From NCBI RefSeq assembly GCF_026239695.1, contig NZ_JAPIVS010000001.1:992001-1056000 (forward strand): DNA of 64,000 bases, read 5' to 3'. Shown piece by piece: positions 45,969 to 55,711 of this stretch (the first letter of the stretch is position 1; each line of letters starts with the position of its first letter). Made by a program: the position numbers and the translations under genes. The notes beneath the pieces are model-generated. The model saw nothing but the letters and a program-made list of their open reading frames with translations, searched no databases and was not told where the DNA came from. The DNA comes from Pedobacter sp. MC2016-15. GTDB taxonomy: Bacteria; Bacteroidota; Bacteroidia; Sphingobacteriales; Sphingobacteriaceae.

Positions 45969-46475
45969 TTATTGTGGTTTACCAGAATTCAAGTTTTTAT
46001 CATTTGTAAGATTGAGTGTTGGAGGATTGCCTTCCGAGATTGTTGGAGGCTTTAGAGCATAAGGGAACTTGGTGTAATACTCATCCAGCAGGATTTCTAA
46101 AGTGAGATTCTCGATTTCGATCACTTCGGTCATCCAGATGATCAGGGCTTTGAGACATTTCTTTAATTTACAGATCGCTCCTATTCCTTTGATTTTAGGA
46201 GTTGCATAGTGTAATGTAGGGCGACTGGAGCCATGAGTGGTTTCTTGGGCAAATTGCAGGTAGAGATACGGGGTCTCTAAAAGTGCGGTGATTATGCAGA
46301 GGTATTGTTGCACGATTTTGAGATCAGGAACATCTAGCGTGTTGGGTACGTTATGATTTAGGATAGCAAGAACGGTCCTATGGAAATTTGAAAGATCCGC
46401 ATAGGTGTATTTTACAGGAACTGATTGAGCCTTCTCAGAAGAATCTTTGGGTGATTTTGTTTTTTTTGTACTCAT
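45969..46475 (-). CDS. hypothetical protein, first gene of the SusCD-TlpA-DoxX operon
   Basis: 168 residues with a basic N-terminus and helical body (NFHRTVLAILNHNVPNTLDV; IKGIGAICKLKKCLKALIIW). No family is recognised. It lies 203 bp upstream of the acidic protein and 299 bp from a divergent XRE regulator gene that could control the operon. Confidence 0.6.
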   Translation of the reverse strand: MSTKKTKSPKDSSEKAQSVPVKYTYADLSNFHRTVLAILNHNVPNTLDVPDLKIVQQYLCIITALLETPYLYLQFAQETTHGSSRPTLHYATPKIKGIGAICKLKKCLKALIIWMTEVIEIENLTLEILLDEYYTKFPYALKPPTISEGNPPTLNLTNDKNLNSGKPQ

Positions 46476-46774
46476 TTCAATTTGGTTAGAATCAATATTA
46501 TAGCTGTGCGCAATAACTTACTATATGCACGTTCTTATATGAGTGACTATATTTATCAAACACAACATTTTCAGATCTAAAGATCCGACGAACTCAAAAT
46601 ATTGGACTTCGACAGTAATGTTGACTACATCTCCCTACTTCAATAAAATTGAAACATATAGATTAAAGTCGTATCATATAAAGCAAATATATAACACATA
46701 CATCAATTTGTCAAGGAATTCCATGACGAATTATTTTTTCCGTTATCTCATATTGCTGTCCCATTTCATTAGCA

Positions 46775-47032
46775 ATGATTAGCGATAACGACAGAACAAT
46801 TCTTAAGAATTTTGGTAAACATCTGAAGGCTTTACGAGAGGCACAGGAACTAACTTTCCGTGAATTTTCTACTCTGAGCCACGTGAATACTGGTGATATC
46901 GTCAAGTATGAGAATGGAGAAAGCGGCCCTAACTTGATTACCTTGAAGAAGCTCGCGCTCGGTCTTAAGGTCCATCCTACTGTCCTCCTGGATTTTGATT
47001 TTGAAACCAACTTCAAAGATGGGAGTAAATAG
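46775..47032 (+). CDS. XRE-family helix-turn-helix regulator
   Basis: 85 residues. The helix-turn-helix spans about 25-60 (LTFREFSTLSHVNTGDIVKY, then ENGESGPNLITLKKLA). It is divergent from the operon that carries the SusCD, TlpA and DoxX genes and is its likeliest regulator. No other domain is present. Confidence 0.82.
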   Translation: MISDNDRTILKNFGKHLKALREAQELTFREFSTLSHVNTGDIVKYENGESGPNLITLKKLALGLKVHPTVLLDFDFETNFKDGSK

Positions 47033-47200
47033 CGTCCGGATAGGACATCCTTCCAATACACTAATTGCCTAATAACAGTTTTTTTGGAAATACTATAAAT
47101 ATTTTTGATGGCGAATTGCCTGGTGTCAAAATGAACATTCTTAGTGGTCTTCATTGCTTTTGGTTAAAGCATTCGAAATTGAAGACTGGAGTTGGCAAAT

Positions 47201-47366
47201 AAATAGGCCACTCCCCATACGCTACAGTACCTCCTAGGAAAGGCTGAGAAAAATCTCATGCATGCAATACGGAGAGTGGCCCATTTGTCTATACAAAGAT
47301 ATACAAAATGGGTTATCCACTCAACGGTGCTTCGCATGCTTATAAGATTTCCTAGGTCTACTGTAG
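47201..47366. other. intergenic segment with interleaved inverted repeats
   Basis: The 494 bp between the two XRE genes hold no credible reading frame. Repeat A pairs 47201-47216 with 47271-47286 (14 of 16 positions, core GGCCACTC). Repeat B pairs 47222-47241 with 47348-47366 (ctacagta and cctaggaaa). A and B interleave, so both cannot form in one simple hairpin, but a pseudoknot could. The segment could be a structured RNA gene, an element end or a recombination site. Confidence 0.45.
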
Positions 47367-47526
47367 CAAAGCTTCGTTTTCGAACGCCAATTTTATAATA
47401 AAATCAGATCTCTTTAATTAACTCTTTTACTCCATTAAATAATTAATAATGTAAATATAGGAATAAAAACAATATGTGTCAATAGTGACACATGATTATA
47501 TCCGGTTATATCCGACTATTATATAG

Positions 47527-47757
47527 ATGAAAGAAAAGTTTAAATCTGATTTTGAGATTGTCGGGAATAACATAAAGCGCCTTAGAAAAGAGAAAGGTTG
47601 GACGCAACATGATTTAGCGAGCCGTTGCTCTGTAAATAGAGAAAAGATTAGCAGGATCGAAAATGCTGAAAAGGATTATATGTACTCTACTTTGTTAGAG
47701 ATTTGTGAAGCGTTATCTGTTGATATTTCGGAAGTGATGGTAAAGAATCAAGCTTAA
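47527..47757 (+). CDS. XRE-family helix-turn-helix regulator
   Basis: 76 residues with a classical Cro/CI-type domain (NNIKRLRKEKGWTQHDLASR, then CSVNREKISRIENAEKDYM). It stands at the left border of the A+T-rich island, 92 bp upstream of the unknown gene at 47850, and could control the island genes. Confidence 0.83.
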   Translation: MKEKFKSDFEIVGNNIKRLRKEKGWTQHDLASRCSVNREKISRIENAEKDYMYSTLLEICEALSVDISEVMVKNQA

Positions 47758-47849
47758 CAATAAAGGATGAATTATATTTACCATTTATCCATTTTATAAC
47801 CTACAGTAAGTTACTTAAATTTAACCAGTAATATTTTATATAAATAGCG

Positions 47850-48368
47850 ATGCCTACAGTAGAAATAGCTTCACTTAATTCAACAGGACTTGGATTGAAC
47901 CAAAGTGATTTTGAATTTACTATTATTGAAGAAAATAAGCTTAAAAGTCATCGGGGACTTTTTTATGATTTCCTCCGACAACAAAGTGGAACTATAGTTC
48001 ATCTTGGCAACCCTTGCTTTAAAAATCAAAAAGATAATGGATTTTATGCTGGCGAGATAATCGACTTCAGTATTGACCCAAATGAAGAGATTACTATACC
48101 AATCAATAACTTAGATAGCCCAATCTATGATAGCGGAGCAAATCAGCTATTCAGATTTAGGTTTTTAGATCAATATAAAGCTGATATTGATAAACTATTA
48201 AAAACAGCTCTTGACAAATCACCTATCAAGAAAATATACCTTCTCACTGACTATCAATTTGGACCTGAAAAAGAAAGCATCGTAACTATATCTATCATAG
48301 AGGAATTTTGGCAACGGCATGATAATGATGGATTGATTTTTAATACTTTGTATGAAATCTATGGATGA
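47850..48368 (+). CDS. hypothetical protein
   Basis: 172 residues, cytoplasmic and alpha/beta (DFEFTIIEENKLKSHRGLFY; KIYLLTDYQFGPEKESIVTI). I do not recognise a family. It follows the XRE gene on the same strand. A regulator plus an effector of unknown type would fit a toxin-immunity or defence pair, but the sequence gives no direct evidence. Confidence 0.6.
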   Translation: MPTVEIASLNSTGLGLNQSDFEFTIIEENKLKSHRGLFYDFLRQQSGTIVHLGNPCFKNQKDNGFYAGEIIDFSIDPNEEITIPINNLDSPIYDSGANQLFRFRFLDQYKADIDKLLKTALDKSPIKKIYLLTDYQFGPEKESIVTISIIEEFWQRHDNDGLIFNTLYEIYG

Positions 48369-48416
48369 TACTGAATAGCTACAGTTTCCCTAATACCACG
48401 TCATTCCCATTGCGGG

Positions 48417-49244
48417 CTAATTTGGGCAAATGTAATTGAAACTGACTATGTTTAGGCCTCCCTTGCTATTGGGTTCTTTATAAGTCATCTTAATTGGTTT
48501 GCCTGCCGCGTCAAAATCATAGATGAAATTAAAAGATTCCTCGCCAAGTGGGTACCTAACAGATTTCAATAAATTAGTTGATGATTTTCCAAATATTCCA
48601 GCAGGAAGCTGATATGGCGCAAATGCATCTGACAAATCCCAGTTGGGTAAAATAAAGTTGTTCAGACCTATATCTGCACCATCAATAGCTTTTTTATCCA
48701 CGTAATAATCTAATAGGTACGTTTCTTTAATAACGCTTGCTGTACCTATCCCCCTAGTTGATATAATAGAGGTTAAATTGCCGGCTGTGTATAAAAATTC
48801 TTTAGTCAACAATAAGGTATTGTCTGAGATCTTATAATCGCTGATTTTGCTGATGTAACCATCATTGCTGTAAGTGACAGTAGAATATCGATCAGGCAAA
48901 AAAGTAAATCTGGAGACCCTATTTGAAGTTAATGAGAGATCGTAAGATCTATTTGCAGGAGCTTCCGTCACGGTGATTTTGTCAGATTTCCATTCAAATT
49001 TACGAGATGAAGGCAATTCATAAAAATTTGGTGCAGCTATATTTTCACCAGTAATTCTACCCTGGGCATCGTACGTATACTTGATTTCTAATCCATTGAT
49101 GTCATTCCAGCTGCTGAGTACACAACTTTGAATCGTAGGTATATTCGGAGTAACGTTTTCAGGTTCTTCATTAGAGTTAGAAGATTTTTTGCATGAGGAC
49201 ATTAACAGGATGATAGTTGTAATGAGTAGTAAAGGTTTTGTCAT
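48417..49244 (-). CDS. DUF4595-like lipoprotein
   Basis: 275 residues. The lipobox is in LLMSSCKKS after a short signal peptide. The rest has the YD/RHS-like beta repeats of Bacteroidota surface lipoproteins (IKYTYDAQGRITGE; FNFIYDFDAAGKPIKMTY). It is likely a surface-exposed lipoprotein of unknown ligand. It converges on the gene at 47850 with a 48-bp gap. Confidence 0.78.
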   Translation of the reverse strand: MTKPLLLITTIILLMSSCKKSSNSNEEPENVTPNIPTIQSCVLSSWNDINGLEIKYTYDAQGRITGENIAAPNFYELPSSRKFEWKSDKITVTEAPANRSYDLSLTSNRVSRFTFLPDRYSTVTYSNDGYISKISDYKISDNTLLLTKEFLYTAGNLTSIISTRGIGTASVIKETYLLDYYVDKKAIDGADIGLNNFILPNWDLSDAFAPYQLPAGIFGKSSTNLLKSVRYPLGEESFNFIYDFDAAGKPIKMTYKEPNSKGGLNIVSFNYICPN

Positions 49245-49374
49245 TGGTTATTTTTTTAAGTGGTCTAACTTTTTAAAATTTAATGTAAGTCCTTCCCTGA
49301 GCCATTCAATACCCTTTTAGGACTAGACGCAGTATAATATATGATCTACAATTTTTACCCATAGAACTTATAAC

Positions 49375-52300
49375 TTACTTCATCAGATCATACTTTTCAA
49401 GTTTCACCAGTTCCATCGTAGGTTTTTCACTTGTTGCATTGTAAACTCTTGCTATAAGGAATTTATCAGCTGCTTCCATCAATGATAACTCATTACCAGA
49501 AATATATAATGCTAGCTTCTCTACATTTTTATCATATGCGGTTGCCTTACTGTCAATATAAATTTGATCGCCTAAATCAACTATTTTAAAGTCGTGATCT
49601 GTTGTTGTTGTGCCAGATATATTTCGCCAAAATACTTCAATTTTATCGTCAATTTTGAACCCTGTTAAAGTGTCTTGAATTGGTTGGTTGTATTTGTTAC
49701 TATAAATTCGTTTTAATTCTTTAAAAACAAATATCTCACCCTGTTTACCTAGATCTTCATCAATTTGGTTGTACACTCTATTTGACTGATTTAGTAAAAC
49801 TACTTCTTGGTAAGATGGGCTCATTAATTCATTTGGAATTAATGAAATCTCATAACCCTTTTCTCTTAGATATTCTAAGCCTCCTTCAAAAGTTTCTAAA
49901 AGTAAAACTGTTAAAATACGTTCTGCGTATCTAATGCTAAAGAATTTTCCAAGTGGTCCAACTAAGCCATCTAATACTCTTGGACTAAACCACTTTCCAA
50001 CATAATAAAAATTATCGTCTTCGGCCCAGGAGCTTCTTCTTTGTTTATCTGCCTCATTTCCATATGATAGAAAAATCTCTTCTGTTTCAAAAAAACGAAT
50101 ATTGGATAGTTTTTTATTAATTCTTTCAAATTCTATTTCCCATTCTTTCTTGTTTCTCGATTTCTCTACAGCTACTAAAGCTATTAGAGGAGTAATCTGT
50201 AGAATTTTTGTTTTTAAATCCTGGATTTCTACTTTGCTATTTGAAATTGACGGAATAACTTTATCTATGATTCTGACGCCAAAAAGACGCAGCAATTCTA
50301 GAATTTCCGAATTTGATTTTCGCACATATATGATACTGGATGCATTAAATCCTTCCTCTACTACAATAGATAATTCGTTGGGGTTGTAAAAATCTTTGCC
50401 ATTGTTAGCTAGTAATTTATTTTTCAGAGCCCAACCTGAAATTTTATCTTTATCTGTTTCATGTAGCTCTATTTGAGATAGCTTGTCATAAATCACACCA
50501 ACACGCGCTTTGTTTTCAATTTGCTCACTCTCTGATAAATCTGTATCCTGCCAGATTTTGGAGAGAATTTCTAAATAGGTATCGAGGGTTAGATGATATT
50601 TAAAATTTAAAGCGTCCCTCCATTCGGGAGAAAGCGTTTGATCGTAATCTAACACAGGGATATACTTTCCTCCTAGGGCTTTGATATCGGCTGTGTTTGC
50701 AAATACTTCGGTCGCTTTATAACATTTTTTATTAAGGGTTGGAAAAATGCTTACATTTTCTAAAATCCATTGGAAATAGTTTGAAGGGCAGTTTTGCGAT
50801 TTCAACTGTTCTGAAGACAAGTATCTTTTGTAAAACCCTGTACTTCCATTTACGCCAAAATCTAGATTTATTTGTAAATCATCTGGAGTTAAGTTTGTAA
50901 AAACCCTATGAAAGAATAATTTGGAAAAATCATAATTGGTCGTCAAATCTAAAAAAGGGAGAATGTGTACGCCAATTGAACTTGGATAAAATCCATAACC
51001 TGAACGGTCAATAGTCCATCCTGAATTAGATATCCATGAAAATTTAGTTGAAGTATATCGCACTAATTCAAGCAAAGTCGCATCAAACCTTTCTTTCCAC
51101 CTATTGTCAAAATCAAGTTCAATATTACTGTAAGTTACGTCAATATCGTCTTTTACTCCTACCTTTACTAGAAAATTCCCCCATTCTCTTTTACTATCAC
51201 CATCAACAACATATTCTTCAGAGATGTAAAAGTCATTATTGTAAACGCTTTCTATCTTTAATAGAGGTTCGTAAAAATCAGCCAAAAAAGAATCTGACGC
51301 ATTGATTAATGATTTTTCTTTCGTTAACACCTGAAGTTTTCCGAGTTTTTCATAATGGTGTTCTTCAAGATTACCTTTTTTGTGGGCATTAAATAAATAC
51401 CTACCGATATTTATTGCATTATCTCTTGTTACAAAAGTTTGGCCTTGATCAATTATTGTTTTTTCAATAAAGCTAACATCAGTTGGCTCTTTAACTCCTA
51501 AATATTCTAACCAACTTTTAATGCTGTTGTCTGAATAGATTTCAGAAACAACACTTTCATGAATGATACTTATCTCGTCTGAGAATTCATTTGAAAATTC
51601 AACTGCTGGAAAATAGATATGATTTGGTTTTCTCAGGGTTTTAGTTTCATCAAAAATGAAAGTCAACTGCTTCATTTTTTCATTCCAGATGTTTTTATCT
51701 TCTTCACCATTATTTTTTTTGGTTTGCTCATGTAAGAAACAAATCAGTTTAAAATTTTCTTCCAATTCGTGCTCATCTGAAAAAATCTTAGATTTAAAGA
51801 AATCTCCTAGATCGTCAATATCAAAAAAAACGGTCCCTAGTCTGCTCAGGGTACTTATCGGTTCAAGGTAAGGAACTAAGGAAGAAACCGTAAATTGTTT
51901 ACCTTTATTTTGGTTAATGTATTTAATTAAGGTTTGAGGAGCAATAAATCTTGAAATCTTAGTTTTGTCATATAGCGTTTCTTTTATTCTCAATAAATCG
52001 CCATTTAAATTCGGTATAAAAGAGATAGTTTCGAGCGCTATTTTAAATCCTTCATTAAAGCTATCTTCTAATGGGGAACTACCTAGTTTGTGAGGAATTA
52101 CTGTGAGGAATTGTTTGTTATATTTACTATTTTTATGAGCGAGCTCTGAAACCCATCTGAAAAAAATTATGGGGATTTGTTTAAAAAGCCAATTATTCCA
52201 AAAAGTATCTTGATGCAAATGTTGTCTCCCAGCATCTGTCAGGAAACTTGCATTTACCAGAAATGGAAAGTCGTAATTAATCGATGTCGGTAAATAGGTA

Positions 52301-53250
52301 AAGATTAATCTATTTTGTTTAACTACTGATTTTAACTTTCCTCTCTCCAACTGAATGGCAAAAGATATTTCAGTATGTTCTGCTTCTTTTAGTTTTTTAG
52401 GTGATTTTTCATCGGCATTGATTTTCCCTTGTACATCTATTGGTATATTGAATTCTTCGGTTTTGATGATCCATTCACTTAATACAACACCATTTCTCCT
52501 CAAGATGGTAGTTTCATCTATAATATTTTTTTCTAGGACAAACTTTTCTGATGTATTGATAATTATTTTAACATTTTTACTTCGGAGGAACAGTACTATT
52601 TGGCTTTCTGAAAACAACTCATCCAGTGATTTTTTGAGCTGTCCTATTTTATCATGTCGAATAATTGTTGATACACTGTATTCTTGAATGCTTTTTAAGT
52701 GCTTAAGTTCATCTGGAATTTGTGTCCAAATTGGAATGATTTGCCAAGGCATTTTGAGATTTTCATCCTTATTCTTTGATTTCCTTTCAATTTGCCAATC
52801 ACTGAGTGTACCCCAGGCACTACTCCAATGATTTTCCCAATACTCCTTTTCAAACTTGAAATTAAAACCTTCGCTTTTAATAATCACAAAACTTGAGTGA
52901 GCAAATACTGATTTAAACCCGATTCCTTTGAATCCGGTTTTATTAGTGTCGCCCGTTTTTGTACCATCTCCTGCACTAGATATACTCTCAATATCTATTT
53001 CCGAAAAGCTCTCTCCATTATGTGAAACTATTACATAATTCCCTACAAAGTCTATACAAACATCTAATTTACCAACTAAGTTACTTGCGTCGTCAGCATT
53101 CTGGAGAAGTTCATAAATAAATCTTTGACTGTCGGTATTTATGTCTCTTGAGATTGTTTCGCAGAGATTAGCAGTTGTGATTGCTTGTTCTGGGTTATTA
53201 TAATCCGCATTTTTTTGAGTGAGATTTTCGATAAAGTTTTTTTGATTCAT
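49375..53250 (-). CDS. sacsin/HSP90-type ATPase with DUF3883-like C-terminal domain
   Basis: 1291 residues. The N-terminal GHKL ATPase domain has Glu47, Asn51 and Asp53 in FIYELLQNADDAS and the ATP lid TGFKGIGFKSVF at 105-116, as in sacsin-type and HSP90-like proteins. A long middle region has no clear family. The C-terminal 150 residues (LGKQGEIFVFKELKRIYSNK, then IYIDSKATAYDKNVEKLALY) fit a DUF3883 PD-(D/E)XK-like domain, which is frequent in defence islands. It is the last gene of a three-gene operon. Confidence 0.75.
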   Translation of the reverse strand: MNQKNFIENLTQKNADYNNPEQAITTANLCETISRDINTDSQRFIYELLQNADDASNLVGKLDVCIDFVGNYVIVSHNGESFSEIDIESISSAGDGTKTGDTNKTGFKGIGFKSVFAHSSFVIIKSEGFNFKFEKEYWENHWSSAWGTLSDWQIERKSKNKDENLKMPWQIIPIWTQIPDELKHLKSIQEYSVSTIIRHDKIGQLKKSLDELFSESQIVLFLRSKNVKIIINTSEKFVLEKNIIDETTILRRNGVVLSEWIIKTEEFNIPIDVQGKINADEKSPKKLKEAEHTEISFAIQLERGKLKSVVKQNRLIFTYLPTSINYDFPFLVNASFLTDAGRQHLHQDTFWNNWLFKQIPIIFFRWVSELAHKNSKYNKQFLTVIPHKLGSSPLEDSFNEGFKIALETISFIPNLNGDLLRIKETLYDKTKISRFIAPQTLIKYINQNKGKQFTVSSLVPYLEPISTLSRLGTVFFDIDDLGDFFKSKIFSDEHELEENFKLICFLHEQTKKNNGEEDKNIWNEKMKQLTFIFDETKTLRKPNHIYFPAVEFSNEFSDEISIIHESVVSEIYSDNSIKSWLEYLGVKEPTDVSFIEKTIIDQGQTFVTRDNAINIGRYLFNAHKKGNLEEHHYEKLGKLQVLTKEKSLINASDSFLADFYEPLLKIESVYNNDFYISEEYVVDGDSKREWGNFLVKVGVKDDIDVTYSNIELDFDNRWKERFDATLLELVRYTSTKFSWISNSGWTIDRSGYGFYPSSIGVHILPFLDLTTNYDFSKLFFHRVFTNLTPDDLQINLDFGVNGSTGFYKRYLSSEQLKSQNCPSNYFQWILENVSIFPTLNKKCYKATEVFANTADIKALGGKYIPVLDYDQTLSPEWRDALNFKYHLTLDTYLEILSKIWQDTDLSESEQIENKARVGVIYDKLSQIELHETDKDKISGWALKNKLLANNGKDFYNPNELSIVVEEGFNASSIIYVRKSNSEILELLRLFGVRIIDKVIPSISNSKVEIQDLKTKILQITPLIALVAVEKSRNKKEWEIEFERINKKLSNIRFFETEEIFLSYGNEADKQRRSSWAEDDNFYYVGKWFSPRVLDGLVGPLGKFFSIRYAERILTVLLLETFEGGLEYLREKGYEISLIPNELMSPSYQEVVLLNQSNRVYNQIDEDLGKQGEIFVFKELKRIYSNKYNQPIQDTLTGFKIDDKIEVFWRNISGTTTTDHDFKIVDLGDQIYIDSKATAYDKNVEKLALYISGNELSLMEAADKFLIARVYNATSEKPTMELVKLEKYDLMK

Positions 53251-53310
53251 ATTATTGAAAGTAGATACTGATTCTGGAAGTCTATTCTATTTATGCTCTG
53301 CAAATTATAA

Positions 53311-53742
53311 TTATTCTAATTTTCGCATATTCTTATGCCAAATCCGAGAAGCTGCTAAAATCGGTGACTCAAGAGTATTATCTTTAACATACATATAAAC
53401 CCGGTAACTTGCAGTCTTTAATCTCACTGCTTTAAGCCTTATTTCCGGAACAAAATCTTCAACAATCTTAATCGTTTTTACATCTACTACTAAATATGGC
53501 GGTCCAATCGGGAAACCATTTGATTTATTACTTTTTTGAGAAACTTTAAGATCCGCTTTAAACCTTGTTCCAATAGGATTGTCTTCTCTAAGACTACGTG
53601 GAAATTCTACTCTTATATCTTCCGGAAAAATTTGTGAGTTCAAAGGTTTAACTCTAGGTCTCGACATCCCCTTATCCAAACAAGTTTCGAGTATCACGTC
53701 CTCATATCGGTCATCTATTTTGAAGTTATATATTGTGGGCAT
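53311..53742 (-). CDS. small hypothetical protein in the ATPase operon
   Basis: 143 residues, beta-rich (YLVVDVKTIKIVEDFVPEIR; KTASYRVYMYVKDNTLESPI). No family is recognised. It starts 9 bp after the stop of the 458-residue gene and ends 60 bp before the ATPase start, so all three are probably one transcript. Confidence 0.65.
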   Translation of the reverse strand: MPTIYNFKIDDRYEDVILETCLDKGMSRPRVKPLNSQIFPEDIRVEFPRSLREDNPIGTRFKADLKVSQKSNKSNGFPIGPPYLVVDVKTIKIVEDFVPEIRLKAVRLKTASYRVYMYVKDNTLESPILAASRIWHKNMRKLE

Positions 53743-53751
53743 AAGATATTA

Positions 53752-55128
53752 TTATAAAATTTCCTTAAAATTTGCTTTCCCACCATCAATTCTTAAATAT
53801 TGCCAATATTTAATGTTAAGATTCATAGCGAATTGTAACCTTTGAAACATCAATCTTTCATTCTTAGTGAGTTCAGAGGGAGAAACTATGATCAGAGATT
53901 GTACTCTTATTTTTTTATACCAAAATGCATAATCCAATAATTGCCCAAGGGATTCTCTTATATTTTTACGGGCATTATTACTTGTTTTGACCTCAAAAAT
54001 AGAGTACTCATCATCAATTTCCTTCATAACCACATCAGCTATATTAGCACCAAAATACGTCTTCTCGACTGAGACTCGGTCTTTAGTAATACTATATTTT
54101 ACCTGTAAATATTTAGCTAGATTCTCTGTGATCTCAGAATGAGTACGATTGACAGTTGTAGTGCCAATATCAATCGTCCGATCAAAAGTCTTAGAATTTT
54201 TTGCAATCCCTGGTCTGAATATAAATTCATCGCTCGGTAATACACCATCCAGTATTTCCTTTAACCCTTTATTAACAATGTATGGTTTAAATCTGTTATA
54301 TTTTTGACCTTTCAGACTAGTGATCAATAATGGCATTGAATATATATCCATATCTTCAAGTTTAAAACTAACATTACAACGAAAGTTAGACTTTGTGAAG
54401 CCCTTAACATCTGCGCCTACCTTTATCAGGTCAGCTTTCATCTCCTCAAAATATTCATTCAATAAACTATCAGCGACATTTCTTTGCGGACTGTGAGTCT
54501 TTATGATTTCAAGATTACTAATTGCTCCGACCAAATACCGCTCCCTTGAATTCCTTTCGTAAGTAAATAAATATGCCTTTTTTAGCAACTTTACGACACT
54601 CAATTCCTCAGCGCCTCTGATATAACCGTACTGTACTCCCTCACTTTGAAAATTAGGATTAAATAACCATTCTTCGCCACCAAAGCCAAACTGATTTTCA
54701 AATGGCACACCAGAATTGCCTTGCAGTGAAATCTTCCAGGGATGTCCAGATGGAATCGTCCAGCCGTTTGTATTATATGTTAATCTAAACAAGCGAGACT
54801 CTTTTTCATTAACTTCAGATTTCAGATTCTTATGCAGTTTGTCTACACTGCTGTGACCAATGCTATCTACAACTTTACCTGGTGTAACTTTAGACCACGC
54901 TATCTGAATTCGTCCGTCAGTTTCAGTTACATTAAAATGGATGCTCTTTCTATTCTGAAATTCTTTGCCATCAAAGGTGAATGACCGTTTAAACGGCAAG
55001 CTATCATGCGTTATATTTACTATAAGACGATCACTCTTTGTAACATTTGATACATCAACCCGATAATTTTTTGATGTTTCAGATCGACTGAGTGGTCGTA
55101 TTGTTCTATTTTTGATTATTTCTGCCAT
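53752..55128 (-). CDS. PD-(D/E)XK-nuclease-like protein heading the ATPase operon
   Basis: 458 residues. The C-terminal region has a restriction-endonuclease-like motif: the acidic residue in GANIADVVMKE, the EVK in YSIFEVKTSNNARK near 380, then the conserved ESLGQLLDYAFWYK helix. The N-terminal 340 residues are a beta-rich region of no known family. It heads the operon with the 143- and 1291-residue proteins, divergent from dptF across a 583-bp gap. Confidence 0.7.
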   Translation of the reverse strand: MAEIIKNRTIRPLSRSETSKNYRVDVSNVTKSDRLIVNITHDSLPFKRSFTFDGKEFQNRKSIHFNVTETDGRIQIAWSKVTPGKVVDSIGHSSVDKLHKNLKSEVNEKESRLFRLTYNTNGWTIPSGHPWKISLQGNSGVPFENQFGFGGEEWLFNPNFQSEGVQYGYIRGAEELSVVKLLKKAYLFTYERNSRERYLVGAISNLEIIKTHSPQRNVADSLLNEYFEEMKADLIKVGADVKGFTKSNFRCNVSFKLEDMDIYSMPLLITSLKGQKYNRFKPYIVNKGLKEILDGVLPSDEFIFRPGIAKNSKTFDRTIDIGTTTVNRTHSEITENLAKYLQVKYSITKDRVSVEKTYFGANIADVVMKEIDDEYSIFEVKTSNNARKNIRESLGQLLDYAFWYKKIRVQSLIIVSPSELTKNERLMFQRLQFAMNLNIKYWQYLRIDGGKANFKEIL

Positions 55129-55711
55129 TGAATAGTTAATTCTATTTTATGTTTTGAGTTTATTCAAAGTCAAAGTAATAAGAGGTTGTGATTACTATGT
55201 TAATGCGCCAAATGGAAAACATATCATAACTTATTGAGAAGGTAATAATTATCGCCATTTATAAGTGAATGGTTAAATTTACCATGTGAATAACAATTAT
55301 TTTACGGTAAACCGTAAATAAAACTTCTAAAATACTAAGTACATTTATTCAAAATGAGTTCTTACAAAAGCCTATTTAATCGCGTGAGTGTTTAAAAATC
55401 ATGATAAATATGTATTTTTAAATAGATAAGTTAATATTTAAAATGAAATTAGTATTGAACTTTTAATAAAAAAATAATAAAAACTAATATAATATGGTAA
55501 GATGCATGTAAATTAGTATTGAGAAAGTTGATCAAACTGCGAGCTAGAACGAAAATTACTTATGAAATATTATAAATTATATAAATCGTACTCGAATATA
55601 TAAACACAAAAAATAATCGCTGCTTAAAAACCCGTTGTACAACATTGTTAATTACCTAAAAGCGGTTACTTTTATTATAGACCGCTTAGATGAAAGCAAA
55701 TAAAATAAGTT
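55129..55711. other. 583-bp A+T-rich divergent intergenic region
   Basis: This stretch separates the minus-strand ATPase operon from dptF. It is extremely A+T-rich with no open frame of note and contains several ACTAATAT/ATTAGTAT-like words. It must contain the promoters of both operons. I see no clear terminator or transposon end. Confidence 0.5.

Noticed and set aside
46711..47154. 147-codon minus-strand frame opposite the XRE regulator
   Set aside because: It is the antisense shadow of a clear helix-turn-helix gene.
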